Assembly: GCA_012064385.1 (NCBI GenBank)
Contig: QRDG01000519.1
Location: forward strand, 633,011 to 697,010
From: Puccinellia tenuiflora
Taxonomy: Eukaryota > Streptophyta > Magnoliopsida > Poales > Poaceae
Direction of reading: 5' to 3'
Length of the DNA: 64,000 bases
Shown here: positions 1-9,821 of the stretch, piece by piece
Position numbering within the stretch: the stretch's first letter is position 1
Layout: each line of letters opens with the position of its first letter
Position numbers and translations under genes: made by a program
The notes under the pieces: generated by a model
Told to the model about the DNA's origin: nothing
Databases searched by the model: none
What the model saw: only the letters and a program-made list of their open reading frames with translations

Positions 1-374
1 AGAGAGAGCCATCTCCCTTGCCTTGGTCAATAGACTGACTAACCCGCAATCCATCTTGTCGGAAGTCGTCTTCTTGGTAGTCCTGTGGAACTGTTTGCCA
101 GCCTTCTTCACCAATCGGGTATAAGACTGGATCCTGGCTTGGATAGTTGCATCCTCTCCTTTTCTTAGAGCCACTTGCAGCTCTTGGATGATGGCCTTCA
201 GCTCAACGAAGATCTCTTGCATGGTGTTGCAGAGATCAAGCAGCTGGAGGGAACATTCTGCCTCTCCATCCGACACCTTCCTCTGCTGGGAGGAGCAAAC
301 CTGGTTGCTTGGCAACTGGATGATCTGCTCAACAGCACTGTAGATGTCTCCAAGCCTCCTCAAACCGTCACACA
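1..374 (-). pseudogene. DUF241-family protein, downstream part of a split gene
   Basis: Read on the minus strand, this stretch is open from the insertion point to the window edge (about 122 codons). It gives a helical, lysine-rich protein typical of the plant DUF241 family, a group of unknown biochemical function whose members are often encoded by a single exon. Recognisable pieces are LRRLGDIYSAVEQ, then LPSNQV, SLQLLDLCNTMQEIF and SYTRLVKKAGKQF. Deleting the Copia array and one ACACA copy joins this frame exactly to the N-terminal part at 9696-9821, giving the family-typical TMCDGLRRLGDIY. The gene is therefore disrupted by the insertion, and its C-terminus lies outside the window. No stop or frameshift is seen in the visible part, so the knockout looks recent. 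Family assignment is from memory of related grass proteins. Confidence 0.8.
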
Positions 375-736
375 TGTTATTATATGGTGATCCAAATCCG
401 TTTCTATAAGTGAGAAGGCTAACGACGGAGCGAAGCGAGGCCCGTCGCCGGTAGGCTTGGGCCGTACGAGTTGTAACCGACCAGGACACCTATTGTTGCC
501 GACCTAGTTTAGGTCAGGACCACTATAAATACGTCTTGTAAGCCGCCGCCGGAGATAAGCCACACATTGTAAATCCCGGCGCGTTTGTAACCTCACCCCG
601 AAATAGTGAAGTATTGCTGGCTGGCGCCCGTGGTTTTTCCTCTTCCTTGTTGGAAGAGTTTTCCACGTTAAAATCTCGTGTCCCCGTTGGTTTGATCTTG
701 CTTAATTTCATCGTTGTTTTGCTATCGCTTGTAACA
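375..736 (+). repeat. Copia LTR 1 (5' LTR)
   Basis: A 362-bp LTR, TG...CA bounded, with an inverted end TGTTA/TAACA. It contains a TATA-like TATAAATAC at 524-532, which probably positions transcription for the first unit. It keeps the TACG tetranucleotide missing from LTR2 and has one private base near the start (TTATTATATGG rather than TTATTTTATGG). Confidence 0.95.
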
Positions 737-738
737 AG

Positions 739-750
739 TGGTATCAGAGC
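739..750 (+). other. Copia primer-binding site, copy 1
   Basis: TGGTATCAGAGC lies two bases after LTR1. It matches the 3' end complement of initiator tRNA-Met, the usual plant Copia primer. Confidence 0.9.
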
Positions 751-775
751 ATTGGTTACAGATTAGGGTTTTGCG

Positions 776-3700
776 ATGGCATCGATGAAGTTTGATCTAC
801 CGTTGCTGGACTACAAGACGAGATTTTCTCTTTGGCAAGTGAAGATGCGTGCGATCCTCTCGCAGGCTTCGGATCTTGATGAGGCGCTGGATGCGTTCGG
901 AAAGAAGGACGCGAAGGAGTGGACTCCTGAAGAAAAGCGCAAGGATCGTAAGGCTTTGTCATTAATTCAACTTCATCTATCTAATGATATTTTGCAAGAG
1001 GTGCTGCAGGAGAAATCTGCGGCAGCGTTATGGCTTAAGCTGGAGTCGATCTGCATGTCCAAGGATCTAACCAGCAAGATGCATGTGAAGATGAAGTTGT
1101 TCTCGCACAAGATGCAGGAAGGTGGTTCTGTGATGAACCACTTGTCGATCTTCAAGGAGATCGTGGCCGACCTAGTGTCGATGGAGGTAAAATATGATGA
1201 TGAAGATTTAGCTCTTCTGTTGTTATGTTCGCTGCCTAGTTCTTTTACAAATCTGCGAGATACCATATTGTTGAGCCGCGATGATCTAACCCTCGCGGAA
1301 GTATGTGAGGCCCTGCAGACCAGGGAAAAGATGAAAGGTATGGTGCAGACTGACGCATCACCCTCCAAGGGCGATGCATTGCAGGTTCGAGGCAGGCCTG
1401 AGCAGCGAGATAACAACTATAACAACAACAACAGAGATAAGAGCAGAGGCCGTTCAAAGTCCAAAGGACGAGACAAGTTCTGCAGGTATTGTAAGAAAAC
1501 CAATCACACCATTGATGATTGCTGGAAGGTGCAGAATAAGGAGAAAAGGAACGGTACTTACCAACCGAAGAATAAATCTGACGGTAATGGTAATGGTAAG
1601 GTTGCTGTTGTTGCTGGTGATAATAGTTCTGATGGTGAATGCTTAGCTGTTTTTGCTGCATGTGTTACCCGTGATGATGAGTGGATTCTTGATACTGCTT
1701 GTTCGTTTCATATTTGCTGTAACAAAGATTGGTTCAGTTCTTATGAGATTGTGCAGACTGGAGATTTTGTGCGTGTGGGGAACGACAACAAATGTCATAT
1801 TGTTGGCGTTGGATCTGTTCAGATCAAGACCCATGATGGGATGACACGCACGCTGACGGGAGTGAAACACATACCATCTATGGCGAGAAACTTGATCTCG
1901 CTGAGTACCCTTGACTGTGACGGGTACAAGTATGCCGGAGGGAATAAACGCCTGAAGGTATCGAAAGGTTCTCTTATTGTTATGGTTGGTGATATGAATT
2001 CTGCCAAGTTATATATTCTTAGAGGTAGCACTTTGTCTGGTACTGCTGCTGTTATTACTAATGATGATCCAAGTACAACTAACCTTTGGCACAAGCGACT
2101 TGGACATATGAGTGAACTTGGTATGGCAGAATTGGTTAAGAGAGAACTGCTGAAGGACTGCAATATGAGTAAGTTGCCGTTCTGTGAACACTGCGTGTTT
2201 GGTAAGCATAAGAGAGTTAAATTCAATGCTTCCGTTCATACCACTAAAGGTACATTAGATTATGTACATGCTGATTTGTGGGGACCTTCACGTAAGCCCT
2301 CTTATGGTGGTGCTCGTTATATGCTTACTATTATTGATGATTACTCTAGAAGAGTTTGGCCTTATTTTATGAAAAATAAAGATGATACTTTTGCTGCTTT
2401 TAAAGAGTGGAAAGTTATGATTGAAAGGCAAACTGAGAGGAAGGTGAAGTTACTTCGTACTGACAATGGTGGCGAATTTTGTTCGTATGAATTTGATGAT
2501 TATTGCAGGCAGGAAGGCATTGTCAGGCATCACACCATCCCATACACACCTCAGCAGAATGGTGTAGCGGAGCGGATGAACAGGACTATCATCTCCAAAG
2601 CTCGCTGCATGTTGTCCAACGCCCGCATGAACAGGCGTTTTTGGGCTGAGGCTGCCAACACCGCCTGCTACTTGATCAACATGTCACCGTCCATTCCCCT
2701 TGACAAGAAAACTCCTATTGAGGTATGGTCTGGTGAGCCGGCTGATTATTCACAATTGAAAGTTTTTGGTTGCACTGCCTATGCTCATGTTGATAATGGA
2801 AAGTTAGAGCCTAGAGTTGTTAAGTGCTTATTTCTTGGTTATGGTTCTGGAGTGAAAGGATATAAGTTGTGGAACCCGGAAACTAAAAAGACTTTTTTCA
2901 GCCGGAGTGTTGTGTTTAATGAATCTGTTATGTATCAGGACAGTCAGACTACTGATGTTGTGCCAGATTCTTCTGATAAGGACGAACCACAGGTTCGTTT
3001 GCAGGTGGAGCAGATGGAGCACCTAGATGAGGAGGTAACAGAAACTGTTGATGAGGAGATTGTGCAAACCTCACCTCCTGTTTTGCAGCAACCGTCCATT
3101 GCTGCTGATCGGCCAAGGAGAAATATTGTTCCCCCTAACCGATTAATTGAAGAATGTGATGTTGTTTATTTTGCTCTAAGTTGTGCTGAACAGGTGGAGC
3201 ATGAGGCTGAACCAGCTACATACACTGAAGCTATTGCTTCGGTTGATCGTGACAAGTGGATTGGTGCAATGCACGAGGAGATGCAATCACTTGAGAAGAA
3301 TGGCACATGGGATGTTGTGCGCTTGCCTAAACAAAAGAAGGCCGTCCGCTGCAAGTGGATCTTTAAAAGAAAGGAAGGTTTGTCTCCTAATGAGCCTCCA
3401 AGGTTTAAGGCAAGGTTAGTAGCTAAAGGTTTCAGCCAAATTCCCGGTGTGGATTATAATGATGTGTTCTCCCCGGTTGTCAAGCATAGTTCTATTCGTA
3501 CATTCTTCAGTATTGTTGCTATGCATGATCTTGAGCTTGAGCAGTTAGATGTGAAGACTGCGTTTTTGCATGGAGAACTTGAGGAGGAGATATACATGGA
3601 CCAACCAGAAGGGTTCATAGTGCCTGGTAAGGAGGATTTCGTGTGCAAGCTAAAGAAGTCCCTTTACGGTTTGAAACAGTCTCCTCGACAGTGGTATAAA

Positions 3701-4759
3701 ATGTTTGATTCTTTTATGATGTCACATGGCTTTAAGAGGTCTGAATATGATAGCTGTGTGTACATTAAATTTGTTGATGAATCACCTATATACTTGTTGC
3801 TATATGTTGATGATATGTTAATTGCTGCCAAGAGCATGAAAGAAATCACTACATTGAAGAAACAGTTGAGTAGTGAGTTTGAGATGAAGGATCTTGGTCC
3901 TGCTAAGAAAATTCTAGGTATGGAAATTTCAAGAGACAGAAAATCTAGATTGCTATTTCTTAGTCAGGAGAATTATATTAAGAAAGTTCTTCATCGCTTT
4001 AACATGCATGATGCAAAGTCTGTTAGTACGCCTATTGCTCCTCACTTTAAGTTGTCTGCATTGCAATGTCCTAGTACTGATGAAGATATTGAGTACATGT
4101 CTCGAGTTCCATATTCTAGTGCTGTTGGTTCCTTAATGTATGCCATGGTGTGTTCTCGACCTGATTTGTCCTATGCTATGAGCTTGGTCAGTCGATATAT
4201 GGCTAATCCTGGTAAAGAACATTGGAAAGCTGTTCAGTGGATTTTCAGTCGAGGCACATCCAACGCTTGCTTGAAGTTTGGCAAGACTGGTGAGGGACTC
4301 GCAGGCTATGTGGATTCAGATTTTGCTGCCGACTTGGATAAGAGGAGGTCCCTCACAGGTTATGTATTTACTGTTAGTGGATGTGTTGTTAGCTGGAAGG
4401 CTACCTTGCAGGGTGTTGTTGCACAATCTACTACTGAGGCTGAGTACATGGCTATTGCTGAAGCATGCAAAGAATCTGTTTGGTTGAAAGGTCTGTTTGC
4501 TGAGCTTTGTGGAGATGATACTTGTATTAACCTATTCTGTGACAGTCAAAGTGCCATTTACCTTACTAAGGATCAGATGTTCCATGAGAGAACAAAGCAC
4601 ATTGATGTCAAATACCATTATGTGCGTGATGTTGTTGCACAAGGTAAGCTGAAGGTATGCAAGATCAGTACTCATGATAATCCTGCTGATAAGATGACAA
4701 ATCCAGTTCCTGTTGCTAAGTTTAATCTTTGCTCGAGCTTAGTTGGTATAACTGTTTAG
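776..4759 (+). CDS. Copia gag-pol polyprotein, copy 1
   Basis: A single open frame of 1327 codons starts 26 bases past the primer-binding site. Order along the protein: gag helical region; zinc knuckle CX2CX4HX4C at about residues 236-249; aspartic protease DTAC at about 306; the integrase zinc-binding HHCC region near LWHKRLGH; integrase catalytic D500, D563 and E599 (DD35E spacing); RT with YVDD (D1012, D1013); RNase H with a DSQSA-type motif near the end. Compared with copy 2 it has lost two residues of the conserved YLRGTS region around nt 4248 (FSRGTS instead of FRYLRGTS). It also has substitutions in the conserved ADMMTKP-type terminus. No stop is present, but these changes may impair RT/RNase H. 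Confidence 0.93.
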   Translation: MASMKFDLPLLDYKTRFSLWQVKMRAILSQASDLDEALDAFGKKDAKEWTPEEKRKDRKALSLIQLHLSNDILQEVLQEKSAAALWLKLESICMSKDLTSKMHVKMKLFSHKMQEGGSVMNHLSIFKEIVADLVSMEVKYDDEDLALLLLCSLPSSFTNLRDTILLSRDDLTLAEVCEALQTREKMKGMVQTDASPSKGDALQVRGRPEQRDNNYNNNNRDKSRGRSKSKGRDKFCRYCKKTNHTIDDCWKVQNKEKRNGTYQPKNKSDGNGNGKVAVVAGDNSSDGECLAVFAACVTRDDEWILDTACSFHICCNKDWFSSYEIVQTGDFVRVGNDNKCHIVGVGSVQIKTHDGMTRTLTGVKHIPSMARNLISLSTLDCDGYKYAGGNKRLKVSKGSLIVMVGDMNSAKLYILRGSTLSGTAAVITNDDPSTTNLWHKRLGHMSELGMAELVKRELLKDCNMSKLPFCEHCVFGKHKRVKFNASVHTTKGTLDYVHADLWGPSRKPSYGGARYMLTIIDDYSRRVWPYFMKNKDDTFAAFKEWKVMIERQTERKVKLLRTDNGGEFCSYEFDDYCRQEGIVRHHTIPYTPQQNGVAERMNRTIISKARCMLSNARMNRRFWAEAANTACYLINMSPSIPLDKKTPIEVWSGEPADYSQLKVFGCTAYAHVDNGKLEPRVVKCLFLGYGSGVKGYKLWNPETKKTFFSRSVVFNESVMYQDSQTTDVVPDSSDKDEPQVRLQVEQMEHLDEEVTETVDEEIVQTSPPVLQQPSIAADRPRRNIVPPNRLIEECDVVYFALSCAEQVEHEAEPATYTEAIASVDRDKWIGAMHEEMQSLEKNGTWDVVRLPKQKKAVRCKWIFKRKEGLSPNEPPRFKARLVAKGFSQIPGVDYNDVFSPVVKHSSIRTFFSIVAMHDLELEQLDVKTAFLHGELEEEIYMDQPEGFIVPGKEDFVCKLKKSLYGLKQSPRQWYKMFDSFMMSHGFKRSEYDSCVYIKFVDESPIYLLLYVDDMLIAAKSMKEITTLKKQLSSEFEMKDLGPAKKILGMEISRDRKSRLLFLSQENYIKKVLHRFNMHDAKSVSTPIAPHFKLSALQCPSTDEDIEYMSRVPYSSAVGSLMYAMVCSRPDLSYAMSLVSRYMANPGKEHWKAVQWIFSRGTSNACLKFGKTGEGLAGYVDSDFAADLDKRRSLTGYVFTVSGCVVSWKATLQGVVAQSTTEAEYMAIAEACKESVWLKGLFAELCGDDTCINLFCDSQSAIYLTKDQMFHERTKHIDVKYHYVRDVVAQGKLKVCKISTHDNPADKMTNPVPVAKFNLCSSLVGITV

Positions 4760-4853
4760 CCCAAGAGGCTAGTTGGCGCCGAAAGTGTTTTCTTTGATGT
4801 TTCAGGGTGAAGGATTGTTGATGCTACAAGATGGAATTTGGCTCAAGGTGGAG

Positions 4854-5211
4854 TGTTATTTTATGGTGATCCAAATCCGTTTCTATAAGTGAGAAGGCTA
4901 ACGACGGAGCGAAGCGAGGCCCGTCGCCGGTAGGCTTGGGCCGAGTTGTAACCGACCAGGACACCTATTGTTGCCGACCTAGTTTAGGTCAGGACCACTA
5001 TAAATACGTCTTGTAAGCCGCCGCCGGAGATAAGCCACACATTGTAAATCCCGGCGCGTTTGTAACCTCACCCCGAAATAGTGAAGTATTGCTGGCTGGC
5101 GCCCGTGGTTTTTCCTCTTCCTTGTTGGAAGGGTTTTCCACGTTAAAATCTCGTGTCCCCGTTGGTTTGATCTTGCTTAATTTCATCGTTGTTTTGCTAT
5201 CGCTTGTAACA
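4854..5211 (+). repeat. Copia LTR 2 (shared middle LTR)
   Basis: A 358-bp LTR that serves as 3' LTR of the first unit and 5' LTR of the second. It lacks the TACG present in LTR1 and LTR3 after GGGCCG and has a private G in the GGAAGGGTTTTCC segment. It is not bordered by a target duplication, which shows that the second unit did not insert independently here. Confidence 0.95.
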
Positions 5212-5213
5212 AG

Positions 5214-5225
5214 TGGTATCAGAGC
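5214..5225 (+). other. Copia primer-binding site, copy 2
   Basis: TGGTATCAGAGC lies two bases after the middle LTR, identical to the copy 1 site. Confidence 0.9.
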
Positions 5226-5250
5226 ATTGGTTACAGATTAGGGTTTTGCG

Positions 5251-8200
5251 ATGGCATCGATGAAGTTTGATCTACCGTTGCTGGACTACAAGACGAGATT
5301 TTCTCTGTGGCAAGTGAAGATGCGTGCGATCCTCTCGCAGGCTTCGGATCTTGATGAGGCGCTGGATGCGTTCGGAAAGAAGGACGCGAAGGAGTGGACT
5401 CCTGAAGAAAAGCGCAAGGATCGTAAGGCTTTGTCATTAATTCAAGTTCATCTATCTAATGATATTTTGCAAGAGGTGCTGCAGGAGAAATCTGCGGCAA
5501 CATTATGGCTTAAGCTGGAGTCGATCTGCATGTCCAAGGATCTAACCAGCAAGATGCATGTGAAGATGAAGTTGTTCTCGCACAAGATGCAGGAAGGTGG
5601 TTCTGTGATGAACCACTTGTCGATCTTCAAGGAGATCGTGGCCGACCTAGTGTCGATGGAGGTAAAATATGATGATGAAGATTTAGCTCTTCTGTTGTTA
5701 TGTTCGCTGCCTAGTTCTTTTACAAATCTGCGAGATACCATATTGTTGAGCCGCGATGATCTAACCCTCGCGGAAGTATGTGAGGCCCTGCAGACCAGGG
5801 AAAAGATGAAAGGTATGGTGCAGACTGACGCATCACCCTCCAAGGGCGATGCATTGCAGGTTCGAGGCAGGCCTGAGCAGCGAGATAACAACTATAACAA
5901 CAACAACAGAGATAAGAGCAGAGGCCGTTCAAAGTCCAAAGGACGAGACAAGTTCTGCAGGTATTGTAAGAAAACCAATCACACCATTGATGATTGCTGG
6001 AAGGTGCAGAACAAGGAGAAAAGGAACGGTACTTACCAACCGAAGAATAAATCTGACGGTAATGGTAATGGTAAGGTTGCTGTTGTTGCTGGTGATAATA
6101 GTTCTGATGGTGAATGCTTAGCTGTTTTTGCTGCATGTGTTACCCGTGATGATGAGTGGATTCTTGATACTGCTTGTTCGTTTCATATTTGCTGTAACAA
6201 AGATTGGTTCAGTTCTTATGAGATTGTGCAGACTGGAGATTTTGTGCGTGTGGGGAACGACAACAAATGTCATATTGTTGGCGTTGGATCTGTTCAGATC
6301 AAGACCCATGATGGGATGACACGCACGCTGACGGGAGTGAAACACATACCATCTATGGCGAGAAACTTGATCTCGCTGAGTACCCTTGACTGTGACGGGT
6401 ACAAGTATGCCGGAGGGAATAAACGCCTGAAGGTATCGAAAGGTTCTCTTATTGTTATGGTTGGTGATATGAATTCTGCCAAGTTATATATTCTTAGAGG
6501 TAGCACTTTGTCTGGTACTGCTGCTGTTATTACTAATGATGATCCAAGTACAACTAACCTTTGGCACAAGCGACTTGGACATATGAGTGAACTTGGTATG
6601 GCAGAATTGGTTAAGAGAGAACTGCTGAAGGACTGCAATATGAGTAAGTTGCCGTTCTGTGAACACTGCGTGTTTGGTAAGCATAATAGAGTTAAATTCA
6701 ATGCTTCCGTTCATACCACTAAAGGTACATTAGATTATGTACATGCTGATTTGTGGGGACCTTCACGTAAGCCCTCTTATGGTGGTGCTCGTTATATGCT
6801 TACTATTATTGATGATTACTCTAGAAGAGTTTGGCCTTATTTTATGAAAAATAAAGATGATACTTTTGCTGCTTTTAAAGAGTGGAAAGTTATGATTGAA
6901 AGGCAAACTGAGAGGAAGGTGGAGTTACTTCGTACTGACAATGGTGGCGAATTTTGTTCGTATGAATTTGATGATTATTGCAGGCAGGAAGGCATTGTCA
7001 GGCATCACACCATCCCATACACACCTCAGCAGAATGGTGTAGCGGAGCGGATGAACAGGACTATCATCTCCAAAGCTCGCTGCATGTTGTCCAACGCCCG
7101 CATGAACAGGCGTTTTTGGGCTGAGGCTGCCAACACCGCCTGCTACTTGATCAACATGTCACCGTCCATTCCCCTTGACAAGAAAACTCCTATTGAGGTA
7201 TGGTCTGGTGAGCCGGCTGATTATTCACAATTGAAAGTTTTTGGTTGCACTGCCTATGCTCATGTTGATAATGGAAAGTTAGAGCCTAGAGTTGTTAAGT
7301 GCTTATTTCTTGGTTATGGTTCCGGAGTGAAAGGATATAAGTTGTGGAATCCGGAAACTAAAAAGACTTTTTTCAGCCGGAGTGTTGTGTTTAATGAATC
7401 TGTTATGTATCAGGACAGTCTGACTACTGATGTTGTGCCAGATTCTTCTGATAAGGACGAACCACAGGTTCGTTTGCAGGTGGAGCAGATGGAGCACCTA
7501 GATGAGGAGGTAACAGAAACTGTTGATGAGGAGATTGTGCAAACCTCACCTCCTGTTTTGCAGCAACCGTCCATTGCTGCTGATCGGCCAAGGAGAAATA
7601 TTGTTCCCCCTAACCGATTAATTGAAGAATGTGATGTTGTTTATTTTGCTCTAAGTTGTGCTGAACAGGTGGAGCATGAGGCTGAACCAGCTACATACAC
7701 TGAAGCTATTGCTTCGGTTGATCGTGACAAGTGGATTGGTGCAATGCACGAGGAGATGCAATCACTTGAGAAGAATGGCACATGGGATGTTGTGCGCTTG
7801 CCTAAACAAAAGAAGGCCGTCCGCTGCAAGTGGATCTTCAAGAGAAAGGAAGGTTTGTCTCCTAATGAGCCTCCAAGGTTTAAGGCAAGGTTAGTAGCTA
7901 AAGGTTTCAGCCAAATTCCCGGTGTGGATTATAATGATGTGTTCTCCCCGGTTGTCAAGCATAGTTCTATTCGTACATTCTTCAGTATTGTTGCTATGCA
8001 TGATCTTGAGCTTGAGCAGTTAGATGTGAAGACTGCGTTTTTGCATGGAGAACTTGAGGAGGAGATATACATGGACCAACCAGAAGGGTTCATAGTGCCT
8101 GTTAAGGAGGATTTCGTGTGCAAGCTAAAGAAGTCCCTTTACAGTTTGAAACAGTCTCCTCGACACTGGTATAAAATGTTTGATTCTTTTATGATGTCAC

Positions 8201-9240
8201 ATGGCTTTAAGAGGTCTGAATATGATAGCTGTGTGTACATTAAATTTGTTGATGAATCACCTATATACTTGTTGCTATATGTTGATGATATGTTAATTGC
8301 TGCCAAGAGCATGAAAGAAATCACTACATTGAAGAAACAGTTGAGTAGTGAGTTTGAGATGAAGGATCTTGGTCCTGCTAAGAAAATTCTAGGTATGGAA
8401 ATTTCAAGAGACAGAAAATCTAGATTGCTATTTCTTAGTCAGGAGAATTATATTAAGAAAGTTCTTCATCGCTTTAACATGCATGATGCAAAGTCTGTTA
8501 GTACGCCTATTGCTCCTCACTTTAAGTTGTCTGCATTGCAATGTCCTAGTACTGATGAAGATATTGAGTACATGTCTCGAGTTCCATATTCTAGTGCTGT
8601 TGGTTCCTTAATGTATGCCATGGTGTGTTCTCGACCTGATTTGTCCTATGCTATGAGCTTGGTCAGTCGATATATGGCTAATCCTGGTAAAGAACATTGG
8701 AAAGCTGTTCAGTGGATTTTCAGGTACCTTCGCGGCACATCCAACGCTTGCTTGAAGTTTGGCAAGACTGGTGAGGGACTCGCAGGCTATGTGGATTCAG
8801 ATTTTGCTGCCGACTTGGATAAGAGGAGGTCCCTCACAGGTTATGTATTTACTGTTAGTGGATGTGCTGTTAGCTGGAAGGCTACCTTGCAGGGTGTTGT
8901 TGCACAATCTACTACTGAGGCTGAGTACATGGCTATTGCTGAAGCATGCAAAGAATCTGTTTGGTTGAAAGGTCTGTTTGCTGAGCTTTGTGGAGATGAT
9001 ACTTGTATTAACCTGTTCTGTGACAGTCAAAGTGCCATTTACCTTACTAAGGATCAGATGTTCCATGAGAGAACAAAGCACATTGATGTCAAATACCATT
9101 ATGTGCGTGATGTTGTTGCACAAAGTAAGCTGAAGGTATGCAAGATAAGTACTCATGATAATCCTGCTGATATGATGACAAAGCCAGTTCCTGTTGCTAA
9201 GTTTAAGCTTTGCTCGAGCTTAGTTGGTATAACTGTTTAG
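5251..9240 (+). CDS. Copia gag-pol polyprotein, copy 2
   Basis: A 1329-codon uninterrupted frame with the same domain order as copy 1. The zinc knuckle, protease DTAC, integrase DD35E and RT YVDD are intact. It keeps the FRYLRGTS stretch lost from copy 1 and the ADMMTKP terminus. It differs at two positions in the otherwise conserved RT segment (LYSLKQSPRHW here, LYGLKQSPRQW in copy 1). About thirteen amino-acid differences and one two-residue indel separate the copies. That is proportionally more than the differences among the LTRs, so the two internal regions may descend from slightly different parent elements. Either frame could still give a full-length polyprotein. Confidence 0.93.
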   Translation: MASMKFDLPLLDYKTRFSLWQVKMRAILSQASDLDEALDAFGKKDAKEWTPEEKRKDRKALSLIQVHLSNDILQEVLQEKSAATLWLKLESICMSKDLTSKMHVKMKLFSHKMQEGGSVMNHLSIFKEIVADLVSMEVKYDDEDLALLLLCSLPSSFTNLRDTILLSRDDLTLAEVCEALQTREKMKGMVQTDASPSKGDALQVRGRPEQRDNNYNNNNRDKSRGRSKSKGRDKFCRYCKKTNHTIDDCWKVQNKEKRNGTYQPKNKSDGNGNGKVAVVAGDNSSDGECLAVFAACVTRDDEWILDTACSFHICCNKDWFSSYEIVQTGDFVRVGNDNKCHIVGVGSVQIKTHDGMTRTLTGVKHIPSMARNLISLSTLDCDGYKYAGGNKRLKVSKGSLIVMVGDMNSAKLYILRGSTLSGTAAVITNDDPSTTNLWHKRLGHMSELGMAELVKRELLKDCNMSKLPFCEHCVFGKHNRVKFNASVHTTKGTLDYVHADLWGPSRKPSYGGARYMLTIIDDYSRRVWPYFMKNKDDTFAAFKEWKVMIERQTERKVELLRTDNGGEFCSYEFDDYCRQEGIVRHHTIPYTPQQNGVAERMNRTIISKARCMLSNARMNRRFWAEAANTACYLINMSPSIPLDKKTPIEVWSGEPADYSQLKVFGCTAYAHVDNGKLEPRVVKCLFLGYGSGVKGYKLWNPETKKTFFSRSVVFNESVMYQDSLTTDVVPDSSDKDEPQVRLQVEQMEHLDEEVTETVDEEIVQTSPPVLQQPSIAADRPRRNIVPPNRLIEECDVVYFALSCAEQVEHEAEPATYTEAIASVDRDKWIGAMHEEMQSLEKNGTWDVVRLPKQKKAVRCKWIFKRKEGLSPNEPPRFKARLVAKGFSQIPGVDYNDVFSPVVKHSSIRTFFSIVAMHDLELEQLDVKTAFLHGELEEEIYMDQPEGFIVPVKEDFVCKLKKSLYSLKQSPRHWYKMFDSFMMSHGFKRSEYDSCVYIKFVDESPIYLLLYVDDMLIAAKSMKEITTLKKQLSSEFEMKDLGPAKKILGMEISRDRKSRLLFLSQENYIKKVLHRFNMHDAKSVSTPIAPHFKLSALQCPSTDEDIEYMSRVPYSSAVGSLMYAMVCSRPDLSYAMSLVSRYMANPGKEHWKAVQWIFRYLRGTSNACLKFGKTGEGLAGYVDSDFAADLDKRRSLTGYVFTVSGCAVSWKATLQGVVAQSTTEAEYMAIAEACKESVWLKGLFAELCGDDTCINLFCDSQSAIYLTKDQMFHERTKHIDVKYHYVRDVVAQSKLKVCKISTHDNPADMMTKPVPVAKFKLCSSLVGITV

Positions 9241-9334
9241 CCCAAGAGGCTAGTTGGCGCCGAAAGTGTTTTCTTTGATGTTTCAGGGTGAAGGATTGTT
9301 GATGCTACAAGATGGAATTTGGCTCAAGGTGGAG

Positions 9335-9695
9335 TGTTATTTTATGGTGATCCAAATCCGTTTCTATAAGTGAGAAGGCTAACGACGGAGCGAAGCGAGG
9401 CCCGTCGCCGGTAGGCTTGGGCCGTACGAGTTGTAACCGACCAGGACACCTATTGTTGCCGACCTAGTTTAGGTCAGGACCACTATAAATACGTCTTGTA
9501 AGCCGCCGCCGGAGATAAGCCACACATTGTAAATCCCGGCGCGTTTGTAACCTCACCCCGAAATAGTGAAGTATTGCTGGCTGGCGCCCGTGGTTTTTCC
9601 TCTTCCTTGTTGGAAGAGTTTTCCACGTTAAAATCTCGTGTCCCCGTTGGTTGATCTTGCTTAATTTCATCGTTGTTTTGCTATCGCTTGTAACA
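9335..9695 (+). repeat. Copia LTR 3 (3' LTR)
   Basis: A 361-bp LTR ending CTTGTAACA and followed directly by the second ACACA target duplication. It has one T fewer than LTR1 near its end (GTTGGTTGATC) and keeps the TACG segment. Confidence 0.95.
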
Positions 9696-9821
9696 ACACA
9701 TCGTGTCGATGGTAATGGATGAAGATATGCTTGTCTCTAGGCTGTGCAGTTCTTCTTGCACTTCCGCCTCACTGGTGTGATACCTAGATGGCAAGCTTAT
9801 CGATCTTACAGCAAAAGCCAT
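9696..9821 (-). pseudogene. DUF241-family protein, first 42 codons of a split gene
   Basis: The ATG at 9821-9819 opens a frame beginning MAFAVRSISLPSR, followed by a Glu-rich helix (EAEVQEELHSLE). This is the usual N-terminus of grass DUF241 proteins. The frame reaches TIDTMC and then enters the Copia LTR. The 5-bp duplication (ACACA on the plus strand) overlaps codons 41-42, and coding resumes in frame at position 369. Upstream codons in the same frame lack family resemblance, so this ATG is preferred. Function unknown. Confidence 0.78.

Larger units (their letters stand above)
375..9695 (+). mobile_element. Copia LTR retrotransposon, tandem array with three LTRs and two internal regions
   Basis: Three near-identical LTRs bounded by TGTTA...TAACA alternate with two near-identical internal regions. 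The outer ends are flanked by the same 5-bp sequence, ACACA (370-374 and 9696-9700), while no duplication surrounds the middle LTR. The array therefore occupies a single integration site. Each internal region has a primer-binding site (TGGTATCAGAGC, initiator tRNA-Met type), one long gag-pol frame in Copia order (gag, protease, integrase, RT, RNase H) and a purine-rich tract (AAGGTGGAG) just before the next LTR. LTR1 and LTR3 differ by about one substitution and one base of length, so the insertion is young. Such arrays usually arise by unequal recombination between LTRs or by integration of a recombinant dimer. The Tnt1/Tork-like lineage is inferred from the gag start and zinc knuckle. Confidence 0.95.

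Noticed and set aside
1245..2239. Antisense and shifted frames within both Copia coding regions
   Set aside because: They repeat identically in both copies as shadows of gag-pol and have no independent support.
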